A DNA stretch of 50,987 nucleotides from Clostridium sp. CAG:411 (GCA_000437275.1 FR899694.1:1-50987), one strand, 5' to 3'. Positions 1-8,438 are shown, counted from the stretch's first letter. Notes: generated by a model not told the origin, from the letters alone. Translations and numbers: made by a program.

Positions 1-438
1 GCAAAAAATGTGTTGTTGCAATTTTTTTATCAAGATAATGGCGAATTAGATACGGTTTATTTAGAGGATAAAGACGATGAAAGGGATAAAAAGAATTATA
101 AAGCGTTAAAGCAGTTATTTCCTAAAAAGAGTAGTTCTGAAAGATTTTCCTGTGACGAGGATAAAAACAGAATGGATCTTATTTGTTCAAATTGGATTGA
201 GAAAGAAAATGGACAAAGTTTGGATGAAGTATGGATTGTAAGCATGGAAAATGGAACAGGTGTATCATATGCAGTGCCAGCACCACATAAAAGTATGTTG
301 GAGGCGGGAAAGGTGATGCGTATAAATGGAAATATATATCAGTTATCTATTACGGGGGATAAAGTCTCTATTTACGTGTTACAGGAGAAAAAATTGAATG
401 GTAATAAAGTAGAAATGTATACACGATATGTAAATTAA
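1..438 (+). CDS. hypothetical protein, 5' end outside window
   Basis: The reading frame is open from the first base of the window and stops at 438, so the true start probably lies upstream; at least 145 residues are visible. The product is hydrophilic and charged, with an acidic and lysine-rich first third and a beta-rich second half (IVSMENGTG, VMRINGNIYQLSITGD). I see no membrane segment, signal peptide or catalytic motif. It is convergent with ribU. I do not recognise the family. Confidence 0.6.
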   Translation, partial: AKNVLLQFFYQDNGELDTVYLEDKDDERDKKNYKALKQLFPKKSSSERFSCDEDKNRMDLICSNWIEKENGQSLDEVWIVSMENGTGVSYAVPAPHKSMLEAGKVMRINGNIYQLSITGDKVSIYVLQEKKLNGNKVEMYTRYVN

Positions 439-518
439 AAAAGCAATGTAAAAAATAGTCAGGACGGTTACCAAAGTTTTGCGGTAAATATGAAGTTTTG
501 AATTGTTGACGTTGCAAA

Positions 519-572
519 TAAAAAATGGAATGCATGTATGCTTAGAAGAAGCACTTGCATTCCATTTTGGTA
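519..572 (-). terminator. ribU terminator hairpin
   Basis: A 13-bp stem AAAATGGAATGCA/TGCATTCCATTTT (521-568). Read on the minus strand it is followed by TTTTTTATTT, so it terminates ribU; on the plus strand the T run is short, so it may act weakly for the partial gene ending at 438. Confidence 0.8.
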
Positions 573-604
573 TAGAATAATATTCTGTAAGTCTTTTCGT
601 ATTC

Positions 605-1222
605 TTATTTTATATATTTTCCTACACCTTTATAGCAAAGCACGCCAAGAACCGAAATTAAAATACCTTTCACAATATTAAATGGTGTAATTCCAAGAAT
701 AACCACTGTTCCGATATTTTTAATGGCAGGAATGACAGAGGCACAAGCTCCAATTACTGCCTCTTCCCCACCAAATAGTGCGGCATAGAGTGGAACTGTG
801 ATGAAATAGTTAATTACAATACCTGTAAGAACCATGCAAATTGTTCCAACTGTACATGACAGAAGTGTCTTGTACTTAGTTTTGGTTTTATGAAAAATCA
901 ATCCTAAAGGCAAAACGTAACCTACACCGACAATAAAGTTGGCAATTTCACCGCTGCCGCCAGTTGTAGAAGTTGTGATTGCTTTGATTAGATTTTTAAT
1001 AAACTCAATTAAAATTCCTGTGCCGGGGCCAAAGCTAAGAGAGGCTACAATTGCTGGAATATCGCTAAATTCAATTTCTAAAAATCCCATATATTTTACT
1101 GGAAAATGGATTAACATAAGAATATAGGATAAAGCAGATAACATACCGATGATAACGATTTGCTTTGTAGTAAAAATTCGATTTGAATTTTTAGGAGAAG
1201 TTGTATTAGGTTGCGAAGTCAT
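605..1222 (-). CDS. ribU: riboflavin ECF transporter S component RibU
   Basis: Substrate-binding membrane subunit of an energy-coupling factor (ECF) vitamin transporter that imports riboflavin; it would work with shared EcfA/A'/T modules, not present here. The protein has about six hydrophobic segments and the conserved stretches FLEIEFSDIPAIVASLSFGP, GGSGEIANFIVG and GITPFNIVKGILIS typical of RibU. The start is placed at 1222 because GGAGG (1231-1235) lies 7 bases before it; a longer frame beginning at 1237 starts inside that ribosome site. A perfect SigA promoter lies upstream. I looked for an FMN riboswitch in the leader and saw none, so regulation may be simple. Confidence 0.87.
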   Translation of the reverse strand: MTSQPNTTSPKNSNRIFTTKQIVIIGMLSALSYILMLIHFPVKYMGFLEIEFSDIPAIVASLSFGPGTGILIEFIKNLIKAITTSTTGGSGEIANFIVGVGYVLPLGLIFHKTKTKYKTLLSCTVGTICMVLTGIVINYFITVPLYAALFGGEEAVIGACASVIPAIKNIGTVVILGITPFNIVKGILISVLGVLCYKGVGKYIK

Positions 1223-1305
1223 AAATAGTACCTCCATTTATAAGGAATAGAATGCTTACGACTGTTAGAAATTGCCGTAGCATTGTTGTTCGTTGTCAGG
1301 AATCT

Positions 1306-1334
1306 ATTATAAAGAAACAGATACGGTCTGTCAA
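1306..1334 (-). promoter_or_regulatory. SigA-type promoter of ribU
   Basis: On the minus strand TTGACA (1329-1334), a 17-bp spacer and TATAAT (1306-1311), a perfect consensus match. Transcription would start near 1299, about 75 bases before the ribU start codon. Confidence 0.88.
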
Positions 1335-1447
1335 TTTGTGGATGCGTTTGGTTAAATGATTACTATTTTCTGTAATAAACTGCTCGTTGTTGTGTAAATG
1401 AAAGGGCAGGTGAATTTGTAGATAGTTACCTTTAAACCTTATGTTTA

Positions 1448-1750
1448 TTATAAAAAGCATTCCAAAAGAAATACAACACTACAACAAAGCAATGCTACCT
1501 GAAACAGGCTTGCTCCTCTCCAAGCAGCCACAATACCTAAAATCAGAGAGGCTGTTCCACTGATTGGGGAGTGGGTTGCCTGTGTGATGGCGGGGAAGGT
1601 CATCACAGCCAAGGTAACATAGGGCACATAATATAAAAAAGATTGAATAAATCTACTTTTTATAGGTTTACGAATCAAAGTAAGTGGAAGTACACGAATG
1701 GCATAGGTTGTGATAGCCATAATGAAAATGTAAATATAAATATTATGCAT
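1448..1750 (-). CDS. azlD: AzlD family branched-chain amino acid transport protein
   Basis: Small (100-residue) integral membrane partner of AzlC; together they export branched-chain amino acids and analogues such as azaleucine. Three to four hydrophobic helices and the family-like stretch ITTYAIRVLPLTLI followed by FIQSFLYYVPYVTLAVMTFPAI are visible. Its start overlaps the end of azlC by 8 bases (1743-1750), so the two are translationally coupled. Length is normal for AzlD. Confidence 0.87.
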   Translation of the reverse strand: MHNIYIYIFIMAITTYAIRVLPLTLIRKPIKSRFIQSFLYYVPYVTLAVMTFPAITQATHSPISGTASLILGIVAAWRGASLFQVALLCCSVVFLLECFL

Positions 1751-2504
1751 GAGTATTCGTTCCTTTCGTTTGTTCTGTTGTTTGTGTGGTTAAGTTTTCG
1801 GATACTGGACACAAAATTGCTGCAATGGTAGAGATGATTAGTGTGAGAATAATTATTCTGGTACTTTCTGTCAAAGTAGACAGTAAGGGCAGCTTAGTGG
1901 CAATTGCACTAAAGAAGAAACTAATGATGACTAAAAGTGCAATAATAGGATTTTTCTTTGCTGGCGGTATAATAACAGCAAGAAACATACCGTACAGGGA
2001 TACACTTAAGGCACTTACTACCCGAAGAGGTAAAACATTTCCCATGAGAATACCAAGAGAGGTGCCAAAAGCCCAAAAAGGAACGGAAGAAGTTGCTGCA
2101 CCATAGATAAAATATGGATTTACATAACCAGTATTTGCAATAGTAACACCAAAAATTTCATCTGTAAGAAAAAATCCCATACACATACGGTGGTGTAATG
2201 GCAAGCTATCGCTGGTTCGCTGGCTTAATGCACAGGACATTAAAAAATAGCGGGCATTTGCTACCAGAGTAGCTAATAGCAAACTAAAATAAGTAGCGTC
2301 TGCTGCAATCGCAGTAAAAGCGGCATATTCACCAGCAGATGCAATCTCTAAAAGGCTTGCCCAAAATCCTTGAAAGGCCGTAAGACCTGCATGGTGGGCG
2401 GCAATTCCAAGGGAAAAGGATACTGCAAAATATCCAATTCCGATAGGAAATCCCTGTTTTATACCGAATAAGAATTGTGATGTATTCTTTTGTTGATTAT
2501 TCAT
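1743..2504 (-). CDS. azlC: AzlC family branched-chain amino acid exporter permease
   Basis: Main permease of the AzlCD exporter, 253 residues. AzlC hallmarks are visible: GIKQGFPIGIGYFAVSFSLG near the N-terminus, VANARYFLMSCALS (position of the conserved N-R-H/Y motif), and MGFFLTDEIFG. About seven hydrophobic segments. The C-terminal tail is threonine-rich (TTQTTEQTKGTNTHA) and likely cytosolic. It is first in a two-gene unit with azlD, read from a promoter at 2539-2567 and divergent from purE. A ribosome site (GGAGG) precedes the ATG at 2504. Confidence 0.9.
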   Translation of the reverse strand: MNNQQKNTSQFLFGIKQGFPIGIGYFAVSFSLGIAAHHAGLTAFQGFWASLLEIASAGEYAAFTAIAADATYFSLLLATLVANARYFLMSCALSQRTSDSLPLHHRMCMGFFLTDEIFGVTIANTGYVNPYFIYGAATSSVPFWAFGTSLGILMGNVLPLRVVSALSVSLYGMFLAVIIPPAKKNPIIALLVIISFFFSAIATKLPLLSTLTESTRIIILTLIISTIAAILCPVSENLTTQTTEQTKGTNTHA

Positions 2505-2538
2505 TTTATTCCTCCTGCAAACTAAAAGCTATAATGCA

Positions 2539-2567
2539 AGTGTAATAATTCCTGCTATGAAAATCAA
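2539..2567 (-). promoter_or_regulatory. SigA-type promoter of azlCD
   Basis: Minus-strand TTGATT (2562-2567), 17-bp spacer, TACACT (2539-2544), about 35 bases before the azlC start. Confidence 0.6.
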
Positions 2568-2580
2568 GAGGGATTTATGC

Positions 2581-2609
2581 TTGTATAATTTTCCATTCTA
2601 TTTTATTAT
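2581..2609 (+). promoter_or_regulatory. SigA-type promoter of purE
   Basis: TTGTAT (2581-2586), 17-bp spacer, TATTAT (2604-2609). It would give a leader of about 115 bases that contains the structured region 2619-2702. Confidence 0.55.
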
Positions 2610-2618
2610 AAAAGGTAG

Positions 2619-2702
2619 GTTCCGTTTTATCTCAGTTTGAAAATACGCTTGCGCTTACAAGTAGCGAAGAAAATGTATACATGCTTTTGGCATAAAAGGA
2701 AC
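2619..2702 (+). promoter_or_regulatory. structured purE leader RNA (candidate)
   Basis: The leader can close on itself through GTTCCGTTTTAT (2619-2630) and ATAAAAGGAAC (2692-2702), an 11-bp stem with one bulged G. Inside are a small CGCT/AGCG hairpin (2646-2666) and the self-complementary ATGTATACAT (2673-2682). It does not show the conserved loops of the guanine/adenine or PRPP riboswitches. Whether it senses anything is unknown. Confidence 0.4.
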
Positions 2703-2732
2703 GGATATATAATTTTGAATGGAGGAAATAAA

Positions 2733-3221
2733 ATGAAAGTAGCAATTATTATGGGTTCCACAAGTGATCTTGCAAAGGTAGAACCAGCAGTAGGAATTTT
2801 AAAAGGATATGGAGTAGAAGTAAATGTGCGTTGTCTTTCTGCACATAGAGCGCATTTAGGATTGTCACAATTTATTGAAGAATGTAATAGCGATGGAACA
2901 GAGGTTATTATTACGGCAGCAGGTATGGCAGCAGCGTTACCAGGTGTTGTAGCATCACAGACGGTACTTCCAGTTATTGGTGTTCCACTTTCTGGTTCTG
3001 TATTAGACGGAATGGATGCATTGATGTCAATTGTACAGATGCCTTCAGGTATTCCAGTTGCAACAGTTGCAATCAATGGTAGTAAAAATGCAGCTTATCT
3101 TGCATTACAGATTTTGGGAACACACCATGCAGAAATTAAAGAGAAACTTCTTGCGGAGCGTAAAGAGATGGAAACAAATGCCATGAAAGCAAACGAAGAA
3201 GTGATTGCAAAATTTAAATAA
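2733..3221 (+). CDS. purE: N5-carboxyaminoimidazole ribonucleotide mutase PurE
   Basis: Catalyses N5-CAIR to CAIR rearrangement in de novo purine synthesis; soluble, usually octameric. The N-terminus carries the nucleotide-binding MGSTSDL; CLSAHRAH replaces the usual SAHRTP; the loop ITAAGMAAALPGVVAS and LPVIGVP are canonical. 162 residues, normal length. The ATG at 2733 is chosen because GGAGGAAATAAA precedes it and it yields the standard N-terminus; the upstream extension would lie in the leader. It stands alone, with no purK or other pur gene in the window, and ends at a strong terminator. Confidence 0.93.
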   Translation: MKVAIIMGSTSDLAKVEPAVGILKGYGVEVNVRCLSAHRAHLGLSQFIEECNSDGTEVIITAAGMAAALPGVVASQTVLPVIGVPLSGSVLDGMDALMSIVQMPSGIPVATVAINGSKNAAYLALQILGTHHAEIKEKLLAERKEMETNAMKANEEVIAKFK

Positions 3222-3225
3222 AATA

Positions 3226-3274
3226 ACAGCCCATTACAACGGAAATTTTCGTTGTAATGGGCTATTGTTTTCTA
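3226..3274. terminator. bidirectional terminator between purE and secreted protein gene
   Basis: A perfect 14-bp stem AGCCCATTACAACG/CGTTGTAATGGGCT (3228-3263) with an 8-base loop. A T-rich run follows on both strands (ATTGTTTTCT on plus; GTTATTTTATTT on minus), so it can serve purE and the convergent gene. Confidence 0.85.
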
Positions 3275-3340
3275 CTAATTAGTTTTTAGCTTGTTTTTTG
3301 CTCTTTCAATCTTTGCTTAGATTGAAAATAGAGTAGGTAC

Positions 3341-4225
3341 TTATCCCCACTGAGGAATATTGATACCACACAATTTGTTTTTATCAGTAACATTTGATTT
3401 ATCAAAAATCCAACCGGTTTTTCCACTTTTTGTTTTTACTTTTACAAAACTGGTTGCTATGTACTTCTTTTTGTTATAGCTTACTGGGTAAACTGCCACA
3501 ATTTTAAGTTTGCTTCCCACAGCCAATGTTGTTTTAGATGCTTTTTTGCTTGGCTTGGTATATAAAGTAGCCTGTTTTTTTAGTTTATACGTGAAATCAG
3601 ATGAGATTTTATAACTTTTTTTAGGAGTTAGTTTAATCTTTTTACCAGATATTTTAAAAGGAATGGATACAAAATAGCATCCGAAATTTCCTAGATAAAT
3701 TGGTGTATCTACCAGCATGGTAAAAGTACCATTTCCAGTGACTTTTAAACTTGAGAGATTGATACGATAAATGTTCAATTTCCCAAAAGTTTTACCTGAC
3801 ATGGATGCAAGCAAAGTTCCTTTATCCTTTTCACATTTGATGACACGAAGGGAGCTAAGACCATCGGATTCACCATAGTGTTCAATCAGTAAATTTGCAC
3901 CCTTTTGATTTGCATATAAATCGCAAAGTAACACTTGTGCACCGATTCCATATTTGGATTTTACTTTATAATATACGTTTCCATTTACATAAATTGTAGT
4001 TGTAATAGCAATATTATTAGAATATGTTTCAACTACTTTAACAAGAATACTTTCTTTTTTGCCATCCCCATTTATATCATAGGAATAGGTTTTCCCATTT
4101 TCTAGTAATTTTACTTTGTTTATGATACGCTTTGCCTGTGTTGGTGGTGTTTGTATGCCTAAAATTCCTACTATACTAAATACTACAGTAAGCATAAGGC
4201 AGAAAAATCGTTTGCTTTGTTTCAT
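3341..4225 (-). CDS. secreted protein with C-terminal SH3-like domain
   Basis: 294 residues with a clear signal peptide (MKQSKRFF, then a hydrophobic core, cleavage near TQA-KR). Residues about 40-60 contain DINGDGKKES, an EF-hand/FG-GAP-like calcium loop, followed by a beta-rich middle region. The last about 80 residues (KKQATLYTKPSKKASKTTL ... TKSGKTGWIFDK) resemble bacterial SH3 repeats that bind cell-wall material. Very lysine-rich. Exported, and probably wall-associated; the specific role is unknown. It is downstream of the inverted-repeat element at 4257-4317, with a GGGAGG ribosome site before the ATG. Confidence 0.7.
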   Translation of the reverse strand: MKQSKRFFCLMLTVVFSIVGILGIQTPPTQAKRIINKVKLLENGKTYSYDINGDGKKESILVKVVETYSNNIAITTTIYVNGNVYYKVKSKYGIGAQVLLCDLYANQKGANLLIEHYGESDGLSSLRVIKCEKDKGTLLASMSGKTFGKLNIYRINLSSLKVTGNGTFTMLVDTPIYLGNFGCYFVSIPFKISGKKIKLTPKKSYKISSDFTYKLKKQATLYTKPSKKASKTTLAVGSKLKIVAVYPVSYNKKKYIATSFVKVKTKSGKTGWIFDKSNVTDKNKLCGINIPQWG

Positions 4226-4256
4226 TTTAAACCTCCCTAACTTAAATAAATTTTTC

Positions 4257-4317
4257 GTAACTGTTCAGCCATTCTGTATATCTGATATTTTGCGAATTGC
4301 ACCCTCTGAACAGTTAC
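4257..4317. repeat. short inverted-repeat element, copy A (61 bp)
   Basis: Terminal inverted repeats GTAACTGTTCAG/CTGAACAGTTAC are perfect over 12 bp and enclose 37 bp. The ends differ by one base from those of the copies near the thiamine genes (41950-42078 and 42713-42793). It lies between the response regulator gene and the secreted protein gene. Confidence 0.65.
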
Positions 4318-4386
4318 AATTTTTCTATATATGTTGATATCCTAACTATTATTATAAAACGCGACAATAAAAAAGGAAAGAATTTT

Positions 4387-5007
4387 TTACTTATGTTGAT
4401 AATAGAATATTGCCACCTGTGTTCGATCCCGAAGTCCCAGTTTATCTAAAATAGAACTTAAATAATTTCGTACCGTACCTTCACTTAAAAATAAAGTTGT
4501 TGCAATTTCTTTATTACTAAGCCCCTGCGCAATCAATTGAATGACTTCTTCTTCCCGCTCGGTAATGTCATAATTTGCATAAGAAAAATCATTTTTTTTC
4601 TGAAATAAATCGGGCAGTTTGGAGACAATTTCTGAGCCAAATACAGTCTGACCAGAATTTACTGCTTCCAGTGCCGGTAAAATACTTTCATAATCCTGCT
4701 TTAAAAGATATCCTTTTGTTCCATATTGTAAGGCCTTTATAATATATTCATTATCCGAAAAAGTGGTTAATAATAGAATGTTTGCATGGGGGGCTTCTTT
4801 TAAAATTTCCCGCGCAGCATCCAGACCACTCATTTCTTTCATTTGAATATCCATCAAGATTATATCTGGATGGTATTTTTGATAGAGTGCAATTGCTTCC
4901 AGGCCATTGCATCCAGTAGCAAGCACTTCTACCTTTCCAGTGACCTGCAAAATAGTTTTCAATGCATTGGTAACTAGCTGGTCGTCATCAACAATAATAA
5001 TTTTCAT
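4387..5007 (-). CDS. NarL/LuxR-family response regulator
   Basis: 206 residues. Receiver domain 1-120 with acidic pair D7-D8, phospho-acceptor D53 (IILMDIQM), T81 and K103 (GYLLKQ); C-terminal LuxR helix-turn-helix about 145-206 with ITEREEEVIQLIAQGLSNKE and GTVRNYLSSILDKLGLRDRT. It is the partner of the histidine kinase immediately upstream (77-bp gap) and probably acts at the palindrome 6243-6256 in front of the divergent ABC exporter. The arrangement resembles the LnrJK/LnrLMN drug-sensing systems of Bacillus; the inducer is unknown. Confidence 0.9.
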   Translation of the reverse strand: MKIIIVDDDQLVTNALKTILQVTGKVEVLATGCNGLEAIALYQKYHPDIILMDIQMKEMSGLDAAREILKEAPHANILLLTTFSDNEYIIKALQYGTKGYLLKQDYESILPALEAVNSGQTVFGSEIVSKLPDLFQKKNDFSYANYDITEREEEVIQLIAQGLSNKEIATTLFLSEGTVRNYLSSILDKLGLRDRTQVAIFYYQHK

Positions 5008-5036
5008 AGTTTTATATCCCTTTCATTTCTCTTTGC

Positions 5037-5090
5037 GTAACCTCATATAAAGTTGTCTAACCTTGTTTTGGAAACAACAATAGGTTACGT
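5037..5090 (-). other. intercistronic hairpin between kinase and regulator
   Basis: CGTAACCT (5037-5044) and AGGTTACG (5083-5090) form an 8-bp stem with an inner GTTGT/ACAAC pairing. The histidine kinase stop codon lies inside one arm, so the fold could affect mRNA processing or the ratio of kinase to regulator. No T run follows, so it is not a terminator. Confidence 0.4.
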
Positions 5091-6161
5091 TTGCTTTGGA
5101 ATGGAAATAAAGATTCGATATCCATTTTTCTTATTAATCTGAATAGTTCCGTTGAGATTTGCGATACGTTCCTGCATATTGGTAAGTCCGATGCCTGTAT
5201 AGTCTGAAACAGGTAGTTTGGTACCGTTATCGGCAATAATAAGCTGGAACAATGAAGGATGCTCTCGGACCAAAATAGAAACGTTAGTGGCATTGCTGTG
5301 CTTTGCTACATTCGTTAATGCTTCTTTGATAATTGCAATAAAACAGTATTTAATTGCTTTTGGTACTTCAAATCCCATATCATATTCCAATGTAACCGGG
5401 CAGAAAGAAAAAGAATCTCGTATCGTTTCCAGGGACTTTTGCAGGTTGATAGATTCGTCATGTAAATCATGGACACTGTTTCGGATACTGTCCATGGCCT
5501 GGGATAACGTGTTTTCTGTCTGCTCAATAGGAAGTGCTAATTCAGGAGATTGGTTGATTGCCTTTATTGCACCCATGAGTAAAATAGCGCGTGACAGCAT
5601 ATGTCCCACATTATCATGGATTTCTCGGGCAATACGATTTCGTTCCTGTAATGTGGCATTATATATTTCATAATCCTGATTTTTCAAAAGTGATTTATTT
5701 TTTTCCTGCATCAGTAACAGAGTCTCACGACTATCATCCTGACTTTTCTTGTATTTTCTATCTAATGTATTCCAGCGGTGTGAAATAGATTGCAAATACA
5801 TGGCTAATACCATACCGAAAAGGATAAGCATAGCTAGAAAAAACGGATAGGCAGGTGGGAGATAGAAAATCATATAAATACCTTCTAGCAGGAGCAATAG
5901 CATTCCAGCGTAGCATTTGTAATAACAGCTATCATAAAAAAGTACGGGTATAAATAGTAGGAAAGCTGGATGATAAATACAAAAAAGACCGTATACAATA
6001 CTGCAAATATTACAGTATCGTTTGGATTGAAAAAAATATATGGTGCTGGCAAAAAAGATACTGCTTAGAAAGGCAAGTACATGTGCCATAGAGGAAGAAA
6101 GGATACAAAAAGAGATGCAACATAAAAATAACAATAGCAATTCATTTCGCATTGGTTTCAT
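5085..6161 (-). CDS. sensor histidine kinase, HisKA_3 (DesK/NarX-like)
   Basis: 358 residues: an N-terminal membrane region of about five helices (8-125), a short coiled linker, the HisKA_3 dimerisation helix with phospho-acceptor H182 in REIHDNVGHMLSRA, and a HATPase domain with N box KEALTNVAKHSNAT and G boxes IADNGTKLP and TGIGLTNMQERI. No extracellular sensor domain is visible, so it is an intramembrane-sensing type. The start at 6161 follows GGGGG by 8-9 bases. It is first in a two-gene unit with the response regulator and divergent from the ABC exporter. Confidence 0.9.
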   Translation of the reverse strand: MKPMRNELLLLFLCCISFCILSSSMAHVLAFLSSIFFASTIYFFQSKRYCNICSIVYGLFCIYHPAFLLFIPVLFYDSCYYKCYAGMLLLLLEGIYMIFYLPPAYPFFLAMLILFGMVLAMYLQSISHRWNTLDRKYKKSQDDSRETLLLMQEKNKSLLKNQDYEIYNATLQERNRIAREIHDNVGHMLSRAILLMGAIKAINQSPELALPIEQTENTLSQAMDSIRNSVHDLHDESINLQKSLETIRDSFSFCPVTLEYDMGFEVPKAIKYCFIAIIKEALTNVAKHSNATNVSILVREHPSLFQLIIADNGTKLPVSDYTGIGLTNMQERIANLNGTIQINKKNGYRIFISIPKQT

Positions 6162-6242
6162 ATTATAATACCCCCTTTTGTAAGCTAAATTTAAAATTAA
6201 TTACTACATTCATTATAAAAGAAGAAAGCAAAAAAGGAAAGT

Positions 6243-6278
6243 ATGACATTTGTCATGTGCTGGTCTTGACATTATACA
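6243..6278 (+). promoter_or_regulatory. promoter and palindromic operator of the ABC exporter operon
   Basis: The perfect inverted repeat ATGACA-TT-TGTCAT (6243-6256) overlaps a -35 TTGTCA (6250-6255) that is 17 bp from TATACA (6273-6278). An operator touching the -35 suits activation by the neighbouring NarL-type regulator. It sits in the shared intergenic region, so it may also control the kinase-regulator genes. Confidence 0.6.
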
Positions 6279-6348
6279 CTAGGGAGAACCGGGAGGGTGT
6301 GTTACACTAAAGAAGTAAAGAAATGGATAAAATAGAAGGAGTGAGAGT

Positions 6349-7278
6349 ATGGTAGAAATTGAAAATTTAGTAAAACGATATGGGGATTTTGTTGCATTAG
6401 ACCACTTAAATTTACATATTTCCGAGGGAGAAGTATTTGGTCTGCTTGGACCAAACGGATGTGGAAAGACAACCGCAATGAACTGTTTGCTTGCCTTATT
6501 AAAGTATGACAAGGGTGAAATCAGAGTCATGGGAGAACCAATCCGACCAGACAGTTATGAATTGAAGGGACAAATTGGTGTAGTTCCTCAAAATGTGGCG
6601 GTATTTGAAGAATTAAATGTATTGGAAAATATTGACTATTTTTGTGGATTGTATGTGAAGGATAACGTGCAGCGAAAAAAAATGGTCGAGGAAGCAATTG
6701 CTTTTGTTGGATTGGAAAAATATAAAAAAATGCGACCAAAACAGTTGTCAGGCGGCTTGCTTCGAAGATTGAATATTGCTTGTGGAATTGCTCATAAGCC
6801 GAAATTGATTATTATGGATGAGCCAACCGTTGCAGTAGACCCACAGAGTCGTAATCGAATTTTAGAGGGAATACTGGAGCTAAATAAGCAGGGTGCTACC
6901 ATTATCTATACGTCACATTATATGGAAGAAGTGGAGCAGATTTGCAGCAGAATTTCTATTTTGGATCATGGACGTTGTATTGCAACTGGAACAAAAGAGG
7001 AATTGAAAAAAATGATAAAAACAGGTGAAACCATTTTGATTGATGCCATTCTTTTAAATGAGAAACAGCTTGCACAGATAAAAGAATTGCCAAATATATT
7101 TCAGGTGGAATACGAAGAAGAAAAACTGACAGTACGATGCAGGGAAGGAAAACATAATTTAGTTCGGGTGCTTGGATATTTGCAGGAACAGGATATTGCA
7201 TTTGGACAGGTTGTTTCACAACTGCCTACATTAAATGATGTGTTCTTAGAGATTACAGGAACAAATTTAAGAGATTAG
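6349..7278 (+). CDS. ABC transporter ATP-binding protein (LnrL/CcmA-like)
   Basis: ATPase of an ABC-2 exporter, 309 residues. Walker A GPNGCGKTT (34-42), Q loop in VVPQNVAVFEEL, signature LSGGLLRRL (Q replaced by L as in several drug exporters), Walker B LIIMDEPT, and the switch His in YTSHYMEEVE. The C-terminal about 80 residues form the accessory domain common in antibiotic-export ATPases. It is followed by two permeases with tight spacing (11 bp, then an overlap). Expected role: export of, or resistance to, a membrane-active compound sensed by the divergent two-component system. Confidence 0.9.
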   Translation: MVEIENLVKRYGDFVALDHLNLHISEGEVFGLLGPNGCGKTTAMNCLLALLKYDKGEIRVMGEPIRPDSYELKGQIGVVPQNVAVFEELNVLENIDYFCGLYVKDNVQRKKMVEEAIAFVGLEKYKKMRPKQLSGGLLRRLNIACGIAHKPKLIIMDEPTVAVDPQSRNRILEGILELNKQGATIIYTSHYMEEVEQICSRISILDHGRCIATGTKEELKKMIKTGETILIDAILLNEKQLAQIKELPNIFQVEYEEEKLTVRCREGKHNLVRVLGYLQEQDIAFGQVVSQLPTLNDVFLEITGTNLRD

Positions 7279-7289
7279 GAGGGAGAACT

Positions 7290-8438
7290 ATGTTACAGCT
7301 ATTTCGATATCGCATCCTATCTTTGCTACGAGAAAAGACCACAATATTTTGGTCAATCGCATTTGCACTAATATTAGCAACGTTTTTCCATTTTGCATTT
7401 AGCGGATTGGGAGAAGATTTAAAATCTATTTCCGTTGCGGTTGTTTTTGATGAAGCAGTGAATCAAACGGAATCCGAATCGGTTGTCAAAAGTTTAAAAC
7501 AAATAGAAAGTAATAATAAAAAACTGTTGCACGTAAAGACAGAATCGGAAGAAGATGCAAAGCGGGACTTAAAAAATAAAAAGGTAAAGGGAATTTATTA
7601 TTATACACCGATAGCTACTGGAGAAAACCCAATTCGACTATGTGTGTTAGGTTCTGGTTTGGAGGAGAGTATTTTACAGTCCGTCATGGAAAGTTACAAT
7701 AATCAGATGCGCGTATACACAACAGTTATGTTGGAAAAACCTCAAAAAATGTCAGAATTGATGAAGTTTGACTATGGGAAAAGTATGGTTGTAGAATCTA
7801 CAATTACAGGAAAAGAAGTGCAGTCGTATACACAGTATTTTCTGGCATTGATTGGTATGGCGTGCATGTTCGGTTGTTTTATCGGCATGGACTCTGCATC
7901 AAAGTTACAGGCAAATGTGGGAGCCTTAGGAGCCAGAAGGTGTATTACATCTACAAGTAAAGCAAAATTGATTTTTGTGGATGTTTTTGTAGCCTTTTTT
8001 GTACAATTTATAAGTGTGTTAGTGTTGATGGCATACATCAAGGGCGTGTTAAAGATTGATTTAGGAAATCATATCGGTTATCTGGTTTTGATTGCCGCAT
8101 TAGGTAGTATGATTGGAGTATCGCTTGGTATGCTGGTAGGAAGTATAGGAAAAGTAAAAGAAGGAGCTAAAATTGGTATTCTTTTAACCATATCTTTGAC
8201 ATCTAGTTTTTTATCTGGACTTATGGTGTCTTCCATCAAAGGAACTATAGAACAAAATTGTCCTATTATTAATCGCATCAATCCGTCCTCTTTGATTTCG
8301 GATGCTTTGTATTGTGTGGGTGTATATGAAGATATGGGAAGATTACAGGTGGATTTGTTACTCATGCTTCTACTTGTTGTTTTGCTATATTTAGGTTCCT
8401 TTGTAATGATGAGGAGGGTACGTTATGACAATATTTAA
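7290..8438 (+). CDS. ABC-2 type permease (first)
   Basis: 382 residues with ABC-2 topology: one N-terminal helix (about 20-40), a large extracytoplasmic domain of about 130 residues, then five or six helices from about 180. Motif-like segments include ALIGMACMFGCFIGMDSAS and the late GMLVGSIGKVKEGAKIGI. It follows the ATPase by 11 bp and overlaps the next permease by 14 bp, indicating a heterodimeric exporter (LnrM-like). Ribosome site GGAGGGAG before the ATG. Confidence 0.85.
   Translation: MLQLFRYRILSLLREKTTIFWSIAFALILATFFHFAFSGLGEDLKSISVAVVFDEAVNQTESESVVKSLKQIESNNKKLLHVKTESEEDAKRDLKNKKVKGIYYYTPIATGENPIRLCVLGSGLEESILQSVMESYNNQMRVYTTVMLEKPQKMSELMKFDYGKSMVVESTITGKEVQSYTQYFLALIGMACMFGCFIGMDSASKLQANVGALGARRCITSTSKAKLIFVDVFVAFFVQFISVLVLMAYIKGVLKIDLGNHIGYLVLIAALGSMIGVSLGMLVGSIGKVKEGAKIGILLTISLTSSFLSGLMVSSIKGTIEQNCPIINRINPSSLISDALYCVGVYEDMGRLQVDLLLMLLLVVLLYLGSFVMMRRVRYDNI

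Noticed and set aside
1223..1447. FMN riboswitch before ribU
   Set aside because: None of the conserved FMN aptamer stretches is present on the minus strand; only a plain SigA promoter is seen.
2637..2732. N-terminal extension of PurE from TTG 2637
   Set aside because: It lies in the leader, has no ribosome site, and the ATG at 2733 gives the standard family N-terminus.
3296..3330. TTTCAATCT/AGATTGAAA hairpin as terminator
   Set aside because: A 9-bp stem exists, but it is not followed by a T run on either strand; the strong terminator is at 3226-3274.
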